Below are positions 1-6,173 of a DNA stretch of 11,752 nucleotides, one piece after another (the stretch's first letter is position 1; the number at the start of each line of letters is the position of its first letter). This DNA comes from Sulfurimonas sp. (GTDB lineage Bacteria > Campylobacterota > Campylobacteria > Campylobacterales > Sulfurimonadaceae), in the NCBI GenBank assembly GCA_012963655.1, contig DTVI01000033.1:1-11752 (forward strand), written 5' to 3'. The translations under genes and the position numbers were made by a program. Under the pieces are notes generated by a model. It was not told the origin of the DNA. It saw only the letters and a program-made list of their open reading frames with translations, and ran no database searches.

Positions 1-174
1 TTGGGTGGAAATAATGATTACAGAAACTTTTTATATCTTTTTGAAGCCCCTTTAATAAAGGCAGGTCTTGAAAAGTTTAAAACACAGTTGCAACTTGCTG
101 ATAAGTTGGGACTAAATAGAAACACCTTACGAAAAAAAATAGCTGAAAACAAGGAATATTTAAAAGATGAGTAA
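1..174 (+). CDS. C-terminal end of a Fis-type helix-turn-helix DNA-binding protein (5' end outside window)
   Basis: Reading frame 1 is open from the first base to a TAA at 172-174, giving 57 residues of a protein that begins upstream. The visible part has the shape of the Fis/NtrC C-terminal domain: a helix (LYLFEAPLIKAGLEKF), then the helix-turn-helix LQLADKLGLNRNTLRKKI, whose GLNRNTLRKK recognition part closely matches GINRGTLRKK of E. coli Fis. It therefore probably binds DNA as a dimer. Whether the missing N-terminus carries a sigma-54 activator domain or is just a short Fis-like protein cannot be told from here. Its last codons overlap the fabD start by 8 bp, so it is probably co-transcribed and translationally coupled with fabD. 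Confidence 0.8.
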   Translation: MGGNNDYRNFLYLFEAPLIKAGLEKFKTQLQLADKLGLNRNTLRKKIAENKEYLKDE

Positions 175-1102
175 AGTAGCATTTATTTTCCCAGGACAGG
201 GAAGTCAAACAATAGGTATGGGTAAGACATTTGTAGAAGGTTCTGCAATAGCTAAAGATATGATGGATAAGGCTTCAACTGCCTTAGGTATAAATTTTGA
301 GAAACTTCTTTTTGAAGAAAATGAAGACATTAATAAGACTGAAAATACTCAGCCTGCTATTCTTTTAGTATCATTAATGGCGCATGCTATTTTTACTTCA
401 AAGTCAGATATTAAGCCGACGCTTCTTTTAGGTCATTCTTTGGGCGAGTTTTCAGCAGTATCTGCTGCGGGCGCTCTTGATCCTATTGAAGCGGTTAAAC
501 TTGTAAATGCTCGTGGTAAGCTTATGCAAGGTGCTTGTGATGAGATTGACGCTTCTATGATGGTTATTCTTGGTCTTAAAGATGAGCAAGTAGAAGAGAT
601 TTGTGAAGCTGCGCAAAAAGATGGTAAAAAAGTATGGCCAGCTAATTATAATCAAGATGGTCAACTTGTAGTTGCTGGTATGAAGTCAGACTTAGCATCT
701 ATGGAAGCTGTATTTAAAGAAGCTGGTGCAAAACGCGCAATGCTTTTAAATATGTCAGTTGCTTCACATTGTCCGATTTTAGAACCTGCTGTGGCACCTT
801 TAAGAGAAAAGATGGACGCGGTTTTAACAGATACATTTATTGCGCCAATAGTTTCTAATGTTAGTACAGGTAAATATTCTACAAAGGCAGAGGCTCTTGA
901 TCTTTTAACAGATCAATTGACTAAGCCTGTTAGATATAAGCAAAGTATTCAGGCTATTGCTGGGGATGTTGATATTGCTATTGAGTTTGGTAATGGCAAG
1001 GTCCTTGCTGGTATGAATAAGCGTATTAATAAAGAGATGAAAACTTATAATATTTTTGATATGGATTCTTTAGAATCTGTACTTGCTGAGTTAAACGCGT
1101 AG
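167..1102 (+). CDS. fabD: Malonyl-CoA:ACP transacylase (FabD)
   Basis: This cytosolic enzyme of type II fatty-acid synthesis moves the malonyl group from CoA to acyl carrier protein, supplying the extender unit for KAS enzymes. The 311-residue length is normal. Family signatures are all present: the FPGQGSQ loop near the N-terminus (8-14), the nucleophile elbow GHSLGE with catalytic Ser91, Arg116 in NARGKLMQ for binding the malonyl carboxylate, and catalytic His201 in SVASHC. The ATG at 167 gives the expected N-terminus (MSKVAFIFPGQG) and overlaps the preceding Fis-like gene by 8 bp; an AAGGA lies 11 bases upstream, rather far, so coupling may matter. The next gene starts 2 bp after its stop. 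No fabH, fabF or acpP neighbours are seen, so this is an isolated fatty-acid gene in a mixed operon. Confidence 0.96.
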   Translation: MSKVAFIFPGQGSQTIGMGKTFVEGSAIAKDMMDKASTALGINFEKLLFEENEDINKTENTQPAILLVSLMAHAIFTSKSDIKPTLLLGHSLGEFSAVSAAGALDPIEAVKLVNARGKLMQGACDEIDASMMVILGLKDEQVEEICEAAQKDGKKVWPANYNQDGQLVVAGMKSDLASMEAVFKEAGAKRAMLLNMSVASHCPILEPAVAPLREKMDAVLTDTFIAPIVSNVSTGKYSTKAEALDLLTDQLTKPVRYKQSIQAIAGDVDIAIEFGNGKVLAGMNKRINKEMKTYNIFDMDSLESVLAELNA

Positions 1103-1104
1103 TC

Positions 1105-1863
1105 ATGAAAGTAGCTCTAGCTCAGGTTTCTCCAAAACTTAACAGAAATAATGTTGGTATGCACTTACAAGAGATTAAATCTTGTGAGGCAGATGTTATT
1201 GTTTTTCCTGAGCTATCTTTAAATGGATATATGCTCCAAGATAAGGTATATGAAGATGCTTTTAGTCTTGATGAACTTGATTGCTTTGTTCAAGCGAGTC
1301 ACAGTATAGACATTGTTCTTGGTTGTGCGCTTAAACAAGGTCATCGTATTTTTAACGCGGGAGTTTATTTTTCTAAGGGTGAAGTTAAACATATTCACCA
1401 TAAGGTACATTTACCAAATTATGGGATGTTTGAAGAAGCAAGATATTATTTCAAGGGTGAAAAAATCGAGCTTTTTGAAACGCTTTATGGAAACACGGCT
1501 CTTGTAGTATGTGAAGATTTATGGAGAGCTGAAAGTATCGCAGAACTTAGCTCACAAAAACCAGAAATTATTTATGTGATTGCTAACTCACCTGCAAGGG
1601 ATTTTCAAGATGAGGGCCTTTTAATCAAAGACCAATGGACATCTATTCTTAAAACAACAGCTCTTCTTTGTGGTGCTTATGTTATCTTCGTAAATAGAGT
1701 TGGTTTTGAAGATGGGATAGGTTTTTGGGGCTCATCTATGGTAATAAGACCTTCAGGTGAAGTAGAAGCTGAACTTAAAGCCTTTGAAGTAGAAACACAG
1801 GTTTTTACTTTAAATAAGCAATTGCATTTTGCTCAAAAACAAATTATAAAATCAGACGTTTAG
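1105..1863 (+). CDS. Carbon-nitrogen hydrolase (nitrilase superfamily), similar to the glutaminase domain of NAD synthetase
   Basis: This 252-residue cytosolic protein belongs to the nitrilase fold. The catalytic triad is visible: Glu36 in VFPELSLNGY, Lys100 in HHKVHLPNYGMFEE and Cys136 in VVCEDLW. The surroundings of Lys100 (HLPNYGMFEEARYY) and Cys136 (CEDLW) resemble the N-terminal glutaminase domain of glutamine-dependent NAD synthetase more than the omega-amidase or carbamoylputrescine branches. It stands alone here, without a C-terminal synthetase domain. It could supply ammonia from an amide, or hydrolyse a different small amide; the substrate is not readable from sequence. The ATG lies 2 bp after the fabD stop with no clear Shine-Dalgarno, so translation probably continues from fabD. 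Family assignment is firm, precise function is not. Confidence 0.85.
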   Translation: MKVALAQVSPKLNRNNVGMHLQEIKSCEADVIVFPELSLNGYMLQDKVYEDAFSLDELDCFVQASHSIDIVLGCALKQGHRIFNAGVYFSKGEVKHIHHKVHLPNYGMFEEARYYFKGEKIELFETLYGNTALVVCEDLWRAESIAELSSQKPEIIYVIANSPARDFQDEGLLIKDQWTSILKTTALLCGAYVIFVNRVGFEDGIGFWGSSMVIRPSGEVEAELKAFEVETQVFTLNKQLHFAQKQIIKSDV

Positions 1864-1884
1864 TTACAAAAGGATATCTTGATT

Positions 1885-1907
1885 AAAATATGCCTAATGC
1901 ATGTTTT
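1885..1907 (+). terminator. Hairpin with T-tract between the nitrilase gene and mtnN
   Basis: AAAATATGC (1885-1893) pairs with GCATGTTTT (1899-1907) around a 5-base loop: nine pairs including one G-U, running into a T-tract ending at 1908. The A-tract/T-tract shape suits a weak intrinsic terminator or attenuator, but only two of the pairs are G-C. It sits in the one larger gap (76 bp) of an otherwise compact gene run, so it may lower expression of mtnN and the TtcA-like gene relative to fabD. Confidence 0.4.
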
Positions 1908-1939
1908 TATGAAGGTAAATCACATTAAAGGGATACACT

Positions 1940-2629
1940 ATGAATATAGCGATTATGGGCGCAATGCCAGAAGAGATAGCACCATTACTAGAGCGTGTTG
2001 GTGAGTATAAGCTTACTGAATTTGCAGGTAATAAGTATTATGAAGCAACTTACGCAGGGCATAACTTAGTCATTGCGTATTCAAAGATTGGGAAAGTTTT
2101 TTCTACTTTAACAGCAACAACTATGTTACAAAAATTTGGAGCAGAGCTTCTTCTTTTTTCAGGAGTTGCAGGTGCTATTAATCCTAAGCTTAAAATCGGA
2201 AATTTAATTGCTGCGACTAAGCTTGTTCAACATGATTTAGATATCACTGCCTTTGGTCATCCTCATGGTTTTGTTCCTGAAGGCAAGGTCTTTGTTGAAG
2301 TAGATAAGGGTCTTGTTGCAAAGGCTATGACTGTTGCTAAAGAGATGGGCTTAGAACTTATGGAAGGTACCATTGCAACTGGAGATCAGTTTATAGCAGA
2401 CGCAGATAAGAACAAGTGGATTGGTGAAACATTTAAGGCTGATGCACTTGAAATGGAAGGTGCTTCTGTTGCCTGTGTGTGTGACGCTATGAATGTTCCC
2501 TTCTTTATCCTTAGAGCCATATCAGACGCGGCAGATATGGATGCGAGTTTTTCTTTTGATGAGTTTTTAGAAAGTTCAGCGATTGAGTCGGCAAACTTTA
2601 TTATCAAGATGGTTGAGAACATTGAGTAA
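1940..2629 (+). CDS. mtnN: 5'-methylthioadenosine / S-adenosylhomocysteine nucleosidase (MTAN)
   Basis: The enzyme hydrolyses the N-glycosidic bond of methylthioadenosine, S-adenosylhomocysteine and 5'-deoxyadenosine, recycling adenine and removing inhibitory by-products. In Campylobacterota, which make menaquinone by the futalosine route, the same enzyme is known to cleave 6-amino-6-deoxyfutalosine; that role is likely here but not shown by sequence. At 229 residues it is full length. Conserved elements: MGAMPEEI with Glu12, the FSGVAGAI strand-loop (73-80), DALEMEGASVA with Glu171 and Glu173 for ribose binding, and LRAISDAAD with Asp196, the general acid. AAAGGGA at 1927-1933 is a good ribosome binding site that fixes the ATG. 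The following gene overlaps its 3' end. Confidence 0.95.
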   Translation: MNIAIMGAMPEEIAPLLERVGEYKLTEFAGNKYYEATYAGHNLVIAYSKIGKVFSTLTATTMLQKFGAELLLFSGVAGAINPKLKIGNLIAATKLVQHDLDITAFGHPHGFVPEGKVFVEVDKGLVAKAMTVAKEMGLELMEGTIATGDQFIADADKNKWIGETFKADALEMEGASVACVCDAMNVPFFILRAISDAADMDASFSFDEFLESSAIESANFIIKMVENIE

Positions 2630-3392
2630 GTTTAAAACACTTTGCCCTTCTAAGAAGATTATGTCGCAATTGGGTAAGACCAATGCCAATTTTAATCTTA
2701 TAGAAGAGGGCGATAAAATCCTTGTGGGACTTTCAGGTGGAAAAGATTCTTTAACCATGATCCACGCGATGAAAGAACAGCAAAGACGTGCACCCTTTTC
2801 TTTTGAATTTATAGCAGTGACGGTTTCTTATGGAATGGGTGAAAATTTTGATTATCTAGCAAAACATTGTGAAGAATATGGAATAAAATTTATTGTAAAA
2901 GATACAAAGATTTATGAAACGGCTCAAGAAAAGATTAGAAAAAACTCTTCATTTTGTTCTTTTTTCTCAAGAATGCGACGTGGGTCTTTATACTCAGTTG
3001 CAGAAGAACTTGGATGTAATAAGCTTGCCCTTGGACATCACTTAGATGACGCAGTAGAGAGTTATTTTATGAACATGATTTATAATGGTCAAATGCGCGC
3101 ACTTTCACCTATTTATAAGGCAGAAAATGGTCTTGTCGTTATCCGTCCTCTTATTCAAATGCGTGAGCGCCAACTTCTTGCCTTTGTTAAAGATAATAAG
3201 CTTGAAGCTATAGGTGATGAAGCCTGCCCAGCAATGCGTTTTGACGTTAAAATGCCACATGCCAGAGCGACTATGAAAGAAATGTTAAAAGGTATGGAAG
3301 AAAAATATCCAAGTATATTTGTTTCTATCAATGCAGCATTTGGAAATATCTCAGATGAAAGTTTTTTTGATCCGGAACGTTTTTCACTTTAA
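2622..3392 (+). CDS. TtcA-like PP-loop ATPase, probable tRNA thiolation enzyme
   Basis: This looks like a tRNA 2-thiocytidine synthetase (TtcA) family member, which adenylates a tRNA base with ATP and replaces oxygen with sulfur. The P-loop SGGKDS is at 38-43, with FNLIEEGDKILVGL before it as in TtcA; RMRRGSLY (117-124) and LGHHLDDAVES (137-147) are also typical. Oddly, E. coli TtcA has two CxxC motifs, and here each keeps only its first Cys: CSFF (C112, F115) and CPAM (C202, M205). Fe-S cluster binding is therefore doubtful. Numbering assumes the TTG at 2622, which overlaps mtnN by 8 bp and gives 256 residues; TTG 2583 would extend it and ATG 2661 would shorten it by 13. No start has a strong ribosome binding site. 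Because of the Cys changes I do not assign ttcA. Confidence 0.8.
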   Translation: MSKFKTLCPSKKIMSQLGKTNANFNLIEEGDKILVGLSGGKDSLTMIHAMKEQQRRAPFSFEFIAVTVSYGMGENFDYLAKHCEEYGIKFIVKDTKIYETAQEKIRKNSSFCSFFSRMRRGSLYSVAEELGCNKLALGHHLDDAVESYFMNMIYNGQMRALSPIYKAENGLVVIRPLIQMRERQLLAFVKDNKLEAIGDEACPAMRFDVKMPHARATMKEMLKGMEEKYPSIFVSINAAFGNISDESFFDPERFSL

Positions 3393-3398
3393 AAATAA

Positions 3399-3495
3399 AT
3401 GTTAGTTTATTGGATAAAAATATACTTCTAGGATATTACTATTAGAGGTATCAGCTAGTTTTAGAAATATCTCTGATGAAGGTTTCTCTTTATAA
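3399..3495 (+). pseudogene. Decayed second copy of the 3' end of the TtcA-like gene
   Basis: About 120 bp downstream of the matching part of the intact gene, bases 3460-3489 match 3339-3368 at 25 of 30 positions. They read, in one frame to a TAA at 3493, VSASFRNISDEGFSL, against VSINAAFGNISDESFFDPERFSL at the true C-terminus. A looser match (both beginning ATGTTA, then AAAAATAT) may carry the similarity back to 3399. The copy has an in-frame stop upstream and no start, so it is not a gene. It most likely reflects an old local duplication or a recombination remnant. Confidence 0.55.
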
Positions 3496-3815
3496 AACGA
3501 TTTGGGAAAGATATTCTGAGTCATTGTATTTATATTACAGTTTTTTCTTAGTGTTTAAATATATATCTATTTTCAAAGACAAGAACAAGTAGTTTTAATT
3601 TTTCTAAAAATACTCAAGATTCTTTTGGTGAAAATTAAAAGGCTTATCTTTTAACCCATATATCATAGCAACAGAAAAATTTCATGGAATATGTTTGTAC
3701 TTAAAAATCTTTAAGATGATTGTTAAAGAACATTTACAGGACATATTACAGCAGAAAACATTGGAGATAGAATACATTTTAGTTTAATACTTTCCTTAAG
3801 TTAATTTCTATATAT
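3496..3815. other. Gene-free, very AT-rich stretch
   Basis: No coding region is convincing on either strand. Short open stretches exist: 38 codons from the ATG at 3476, and about 50 codons without a start up to the TAA near 3786. They have no ribosome binding site, no recognisable motif and a base composition like random AT-rich sequence. It may be the remains of a lost gene, but I recognise none. Confidence 0.5.
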
Positions 3816-3842
3816 TTGAGTTTTATCTTATTTTGGTATAAT
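3816..3842 (+). promoter_or_regulatory. Promoter of the rhodanese gene
   Basis: A perfect TATAAT at 3837-3842 preceded by TGG (3834-3836) forms an extended -10 of sigma-70 type. TTGAGT at 3816-3821 could be a -35, with a slightly short 15-bp spacer; in Campylobacterota the -35 is often poorly conserved and T-rich sequence replaces it, which also fits here. Transcription would begin about 25 bases before the rhodanese ATG, and AAAGG at 3862-3866 is its ribosome binding site. Confidence 0.65.
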
Positions 3843-3872
3843 TTCATACTATTATTAAAATAAAGGTATATT

Positions 3873-4211
3873 ATGAATGTTTATCCAGATAAAGAAATGT
3901 TAGAAAATTCAGATATGAAAATTGTTGATATCCGTACAGAAATGGAATGGAATCAAACAGGCGTGGTACCTGGTGCAACAATGTTAACATTTTTTGATCA
4001 AATGGGAAATTATGATGCTGAGGGATTTTTAAAGGCAATGGACGCTCTTGGCGGAAAAGATATTGAAATAGGGTTGATTTGTCGTACTGGAAGTCGTACA
4101 GCTCAGATTGCTGGATTTATGGAACAACAAGGTTATAATGTTAAAAATCTTGATGGTGGCGTAATGAAACTTATGGAAGAGGGATATGATTTAGAAGTAT
4201 ATAAGGGGTAA
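3873..4211 (+). CDS. Single-domain rhodanese (sulfurtransferase)
   Basis: This 112-residue protein is a stand-alone rhodanese domain of the GlpE/PspE type. It opens with the VDIRTEMEWNQTGVVPGA region (18-35), where the Asp-Ile-Arg and the Gly-Val-Val-Pro-Gly-Ala turn are typical. The active-site loop CRTGSR has nucleophile Cys70, which would carry a persulfide; LDGGVMKLMEEGYDL near the end is the usual closing helix. No signal peptide is seen, so it should act in the cytosol. It is probably monocistronic, with its own strong promoter and ribosome binding site, and faces a minus-strand lipoprotein gene 14 bp beyond its stop. The acceptor of its sulfur is unknown; the TtcA-like enzyme upstream would be a natural guess but is not in the same transcript. 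Confidence 0.9.
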   Translation: MNVYPDKEMLENSDMKIVDIRTEMEWNQTGVVPGATMLTFFDQMGNYDAEGFLKAMDALGGKDIEIGLICRTGSRTAQIAGFMEQQGYNVKNLDGGVMKLMEEGYDLEVYKG

Positions 4212-4225
4212 TCCTTTATATACGA

Positions 4226-4357
4226 CTAATGGGTTTGAATATATCCTGTCTCGTTTGAGTTAGGATTTGTAAGATTACTTTCTTCATAAGGTTGGGCTTC
4301 TTCAGCGCAACCACTTAAACAAAACACTAATACACATATTAAGTAAAAATACTTCAT
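4226..4357 (-). CDS. Small lipoprotein, 43 residues, function unknown
   Basis: On the minus strand an ATG (4357-4355) opens a 43-codon frame ending in TAG (4228-4226). The N-terminus MKYFYLICVLVFCLSGC is a textbook lipoprotein signal: one Lys, a hydrophobic run and the lipobox LSGC with Cys17 as the acylated residue. The mature part would be only 27 residues, acidic and rich in Asn and Glu, ending in Gln-Thr-His. The start overlaps the stop of the preceding minus-strand gene in an ATGA arrangement, strong evidence that it is translated by coupling. Small lipoproteins of this sort often anchor or adjust envelope complexes, but no partner can be named. It is easy to miss because of its length. 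Confidence 0.75.
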   Translation of the reverse strand: MKYFYLICVLVFCLSGCAEEAQPYEESNLTNPNSNETGYIQTH

Positions 4358-4809
4358 GAAACCTCTTTTGTATAATCTTTTTTTAGTTTATATAAAAATT
4401 CAAGCATTCTTAACTGATAAGAAGCGGTGTCCTCATCTATAGTACACTCAACTATGGGTCTTAGGCCTTCAATATCAATTTTAGACGCATAACGGGGAAG
4501 CTGTCTGAGTTGTTTTTGAATATCTTCAATTAAGCTATCAAGATTAAGCCCATTATTTTGATGTACTTTATTAACATATTCTTTTGTTGTTAGTATTAAC
4601 ATATTTACGCGTTCTTCATCCTTATATATCTGCATACCAGCTTCATGAACAAGGGTATACTCACAATCCTGAGGATTCTCATTTGCTGCAATAATTAGGG
4701 CAAAAATTTTAGCTCTAAATTCTAAAGAACTATGATGATAAACAAGAACCTCACGTAAGCCAGTATAAATATAATGTTTTAGTTTGATGAAAAATTTTAT
4801 TTTTGCCAT
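4354..4809 (-). CDS. Conserved-looking cytosolic protein of unknown function
   Basis: I do not recognise this 151-residue protein. It has no signal peptide or membrane segment and looks almost wholly alpha-helical, with a basic N-terminus (MAKIKFFIKLKHYIY), an apolar helix containing FRAKIFALIIAANE, then acidic and polar helices, ending in LEFLYKLKKDYTKEVS. The pattern of a small apolar helix followed by an acidic turn is loosely like TerB-type domains, but too weak to assign. I chose the ATG at 4809; a GTG at 4824 in frame would add five residues. Neither has a good ribosome binding site. The stop (TGA, 4356-4354) overlaps the start of the small lipoprotein, so the two form a coupled pair. 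It is divergent from the exported protein at 4938. Confidence 0.7.
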   Translation of the reverse strand: MAKIKFFIKLKHYIYTGLREVLVYHHSSLEFRAKIFALIIAANENPQDCEYTLVHEAGMQIYKDEERVNMLILTTKEYVNKVHQNNGLNLDSLIEDIQKQLRQLPRYASKIDIEGLRPIVECTIDEDTASYQLRMLEFLYKLKKDYTKEVS

Positions 4810-4910
4810 AAGGTAGTATATCACTTTAAATCTGATGCATTTCTTTTATAAGCTAGGGTGCAAAAATATTTTTTAAATGGGAAGATAAAAAACCTTTTTT
4901 AAGCTTATTC

Positions 4911-4916
4911 TATATT
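4911..4916 (+). promoter_or_regulatory. Possible -10 box for the exported protein gene
   Basis: TATATT (5 of 6 matches to TATAAT) lies 21 bases before the ATG at 4938 in the 128-bp divergent gap. On the minus strand a TATAAAA (4850-4844) could serve the 151-residue protein gene in the same way. No convincing -35 accompanies either, so both are weak predictions. Confidence 0.3.
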
Positions 4917-4937
4917 AATAAAAGTTACTTTATATAT

Positions 4938-6173
4938 ATGAAGTTCTTATTTTCTCTTTTACTTTGCTCTTTTGTTTTATATGCAATGGACAATAATGAT
5001 TCAAATGGATCATCTTCTTTTATTGATAAAAATCATGCTGACCTTAGTAGGCATGTTAAGTCATGGGGGGTAAGTATTGATGATATGGTCTTAGGCTTTT
5101 ATAACTTTTTTGGAGATGCAAACAATACTCAAATTCTTGATATGAATAACATTTTTATAGATATAAATGTAAGTTATCAAAGAAATCTTAACCTTTATTG
5201 GTATGAACCTATGATTATGAATACAAAGGGTAATGATACAGAACAAAATACTTCTCGTGTTCTTAGACAAGTTGTATCCTATAATAATGTAGATAAACAA
5301 AATATTCTGACTCCAAGAAAAATAGATAAAGAGTATGATGAAAAGATGATTTTTAAAGGTTCTGAAGAAAGTGATATGGACAACTTCTTTTTAACACGTA
5401 AACTACTTGTAGATAGGGACGAATCATACGTTCGGGGGAGCTTTTTACAAGCTTATAATTCTTTAGGACCGGATGAATTTATGTTTAATATAAAGGCAAG
5501 AGTCCACCTTACACGGAGTCGAAAACACTTGAAATTATTTATAGAAGATTTTAATGATGATAGTGCAAAAAATATTGCTAAAACAGATCACACTAATAGT
5601 CCTTCCATTGGCTTAGAACAAGAAACTAATAAGATTCTTGGTATTACTCCTCGATATTCGGTTGGCTTTAGAGGGATTGATCCCTTTGTTAGGGCTCGAT
5701 ATAGTTTTGAAAAAGATTTTGGTAGATGGAATTTTAAGCCCGTGCAAACCTTTCAATACTCACTAAAAGATGAAGCCTCAGAAATAACAGAATTCTTTTT
5801 AGATACTTCTACTAGTGAGAATACCCGCTTACGCTTTGTAATAGATAGGGGAACAAATAGTAGGGACTTAGGAATGCATTATGATGGCTTTATTCAATGG
5901 TTTTATAAGCCTCGAAAAGAATCAGGTTTAAGTTTAAATTTTGGGGCTAATGGAAGTACCCGATATCTAAATATTATTACAAATAATCCCTTGCTGGAAG
6001 AACAAGAAAATAGGGTTTTTAATTATCTTTTTTTACTGCGTTGGAGAGAAAATATTTGGAAAGAATGGCTTTTTTATGAGCTTGGTCCGGGGGTAAATTA
6101 TCATAAAAGGTATGATTATAGGCCCAATTATAATATATCTTTTGGGATAGATATGTTTTTTGGACATATATAA
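4938..6173 (+). CDS. Exported protein, probable outer-membrane beta-barrel, function unknown
   Basis: I do not recognise the family. The 411-residue product begins with a clear signal peptide (Lys2, hydrophobic 3-15, likely cut after Ala16) and has no later membrane helix. The second half is rich in alternating aromatic and polar residues with many short strand-like segments, such as YSVGFRGIDPFVRARYSFEK, RLRFVIDRGT and VFNYLFLLRW, and ends in strand-like YNISFGIDMFFGHI. That pattern fits a beta-barrel or large beta-sheet protein in the outer membrane, although the last residue is Ile rather than the usual Phe. An N-terminal part (about 20-170) is more acidic and charged and may be a periplasmic domain. 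Its stop directly abuts that of convergent mutY. No ribosome binding site of note precedes the ATG. Confidence 0.75.
   Translation: MKFLFSLLLCSFVLYAMDNNDSNGSSSFIDKNHADLSRHVKSWGVSIDDMVLGFYNFFGDANNTQILDMNNIFIDINVSYQRNLNLYWYEPMIMNTKGNDTEQNTSRVLRQVVSYNNVDKQNILTPRKIDKEYDEKMIFKGSEESDMDNFFLTRKLLVDRDESYVRGSFLQAYNSLGPDEFMFNIKARVHLTRSRKHLKLFIEDFNDDSAKNIAKTDHTNSPSIGLEQETNKILGITPRYSVGFRGIDPFVRARYSFEKDFGRWNFKPVQTFQYSLKDEASEITEFFLDTSTSENTRLRFVIDRGTNSRDLGMHYDGFIQWFYKPRKESGLSLNFGANGSTRYLNIITNNPLLEEQENRVFNYLFLLRWRENIWKEWLFYELGPGVNYHKRYDYRPNYNISFGIDMFFGHI

Noticed and set aside
3476..3592. 38-codon frame starting MKVSLYKTIWERY on the plus strand
   Set aside because: It starts within the decayed TtcA-like copy, has no ribosome binding site and no recognisable motif; it is probably a chance frame in AT-rich DNA.
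3628..3786. About 50 open codons on the plus strand before the rhodanese promoter
   Set aside because: No start codon with a ribosome site and no family resemblance; a neighbouring frame looks equally protein-like, so neither is supported.
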